A program made the position numbers and the translations under genes. Below, one piece after another: positions 63,154 to 64,000 of a DNA stretch of 64,000 nucleotides; position 1 is the first letter of the stretch; every line of letters starts with the position of its first letter. The notes beneath the pieces were generated by a model. The model saw only the letters and a program-made list of their open reading frames with translations, had not been told where the DNA came from and ran no database searches. This DNA is from Hyphomicrobiales bacterium (GTDB taxonomy: Bacteria > Pseudomonadota > Alphaproteobacteria > Rhizobiales > OSC116), in assembly GCA_013214705.1 (NCBI GenBank), contig JABSRZ010000009.1, positions 1 to 64,000 of the forward strand, given 5' to 3'.

Positions 63154-63576
63154 CTAAACTTGGCTAACAAATGAGCCAAGGCGGGCGGCAATATTTCTTT
63201 GGATTTTATGGCCAATTTCTGGGTATTCTTGCATTAAATGTAAGAAATCCTCGCGGAAAAAATGCACCACAGAAATCGCTTCCATCGCCTCTATGCTATA
63301 ATCATATTGTTTGTCGCTAAATAATGACAATTCATTAATTAAACTGCCACGCCGGGCTAAAATGTCGGGTTTGTTAACGTCTTCAAACCGTATCATCGCC
63401 CGCCCGGCGGTTATCAATATGGCATCTAGGCTGGGTTCATAAGCGCGGTATAAATCATCCTCGACGGTATAATCATAGCGTTTGCCAATGAATGCCAATA
63501 TGCGGTATTCATCATCATCTAAATGATGAAAAATCGGCAAATCTACCAATAGTTTTTTCAGCAAGCTATTATTCAT
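63154..63576 (-). CDS. Cyclic nucleotide-binding domain protein
   Basis: CNMP-like fold: LADLPIFHHLDDDEYRI..., RRGSLINELSLFS. Confidence 0.8.
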   Translation of the reverse strand: MNNSLLKKLLVDLPIFHHLDDDEYRILAFIGKRYDYTVEDDLYRAYEPSLDAILITAGRAMIRFEDVNKPDILARRGSLINELSLFSDKQYDYSIEAMEAISVVHFFREDFLHLMQEYPEIGHKIQRNIAARLGSFVSQV

Positions 63577-63605
63577 ATCTATTTATAGATTATCGGCTTA
63601 AAAGT

Positions 63606-64000
63606 TCAAATCTTATTTATCTTATAGCCAGTGCTATCGGTCACTATAATTTTTAAACCGCGTTCTTTGGGTTCAATTTTTTGGCGCAGGCGGTAAATAT
63701 GGGTTTCTAATGTGTGGGTGGTAATGCCCGAATTATAACCCCAAACTTCGCACAATAATTCATCTCGGCCAATCGAGCTGCCATCGGCTTTATAAAGATA
63801 TTTCAAGATGGCGGTTTCTTTTTCGGTCAGTCGAATTTCGGAGCCATCAGCTTCTGTAAGCCGCTTAATAGATGGCTTAAACACATATGGCCCCAAGTTA
63901 AACACCGCGTCTTCGCTTTGTTCAAACTGCCTAAATTGCGCCCGCATGCGCGCCAATAATTCACCCACCCGAAATGGTTTTAGCACGTAATCATTGGCAC
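63606..64000 (-). CDS. OmpR-family response regulator (N-terminal part lies outside window)
   Basis: End of receiver domain (ANDYVLKPFRVGELLARMRAQ) plus winged helix TEKETAILKYLYKADGSSIGRDELLCEVWGYNSGITTHTLETHIYRLRQKIE; runs off the right edge. Confidence 0.93.
   Translation of the reverse strand, partial: ANDYVLKPFRVGELLARMRAQFRQFEQSEDAVFNLGPYVFKPSIKRLTEADGSEIRLTEKETAILKYLYKADGSSIGRDELLCEVWGYNSGITTHTLETHIYRLRQKIEPKERGLKIIVTDSTGYKINKI

Overview
This 64 kb window is chromosomal and gene-dense, and probably alphaproteobacterial. That inference rests on the hemC/hemD/mitofilin-like/HemY block divergent from tsaD-gpsA, the DUF4167 and DUF1674 proteins, NAD-specific GDH of the large type, and ptsP/lysC. 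About 47 protein genes are mostly housekeeping: lysC, ptsP, prfA-prmC, ppa, maeB, folD, hemCD, tsaD, gpsA, acs, rsmB, purH, hemN, a large NAD-GDH, a lemA/TPM cluster, an autotransporter and tesB. There is one tRNA-Gly(GCC). No transposase, integrase, CRISPR array or recognisable prophage was seen. The unexpected content is a family of long (about 200-510 bp) mosaic, palindrome-rich repeats in seven intergenic gaps (about 2.73-3.20, 6.35-6.83, 7.50-7.88, 12.12-12.64, 33.23-33.72, 38.38-38.57 and 43.84-44.26 kb). They are built from interchangeable modules: an asymmetric core of about 120 bp flanked by inverted repeats, outer arms, an about 84-bp multi-hairpin module (5 copies), and an about 100-bp hairpin module (2 copies). 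Several hairpins show compensatory changes between copies. The core sits in opposite orientations between otherwise matching flanks, which suggests core inversion. I do not recognise this family. All coordinates and alignments were read by eye; no database search was possible.
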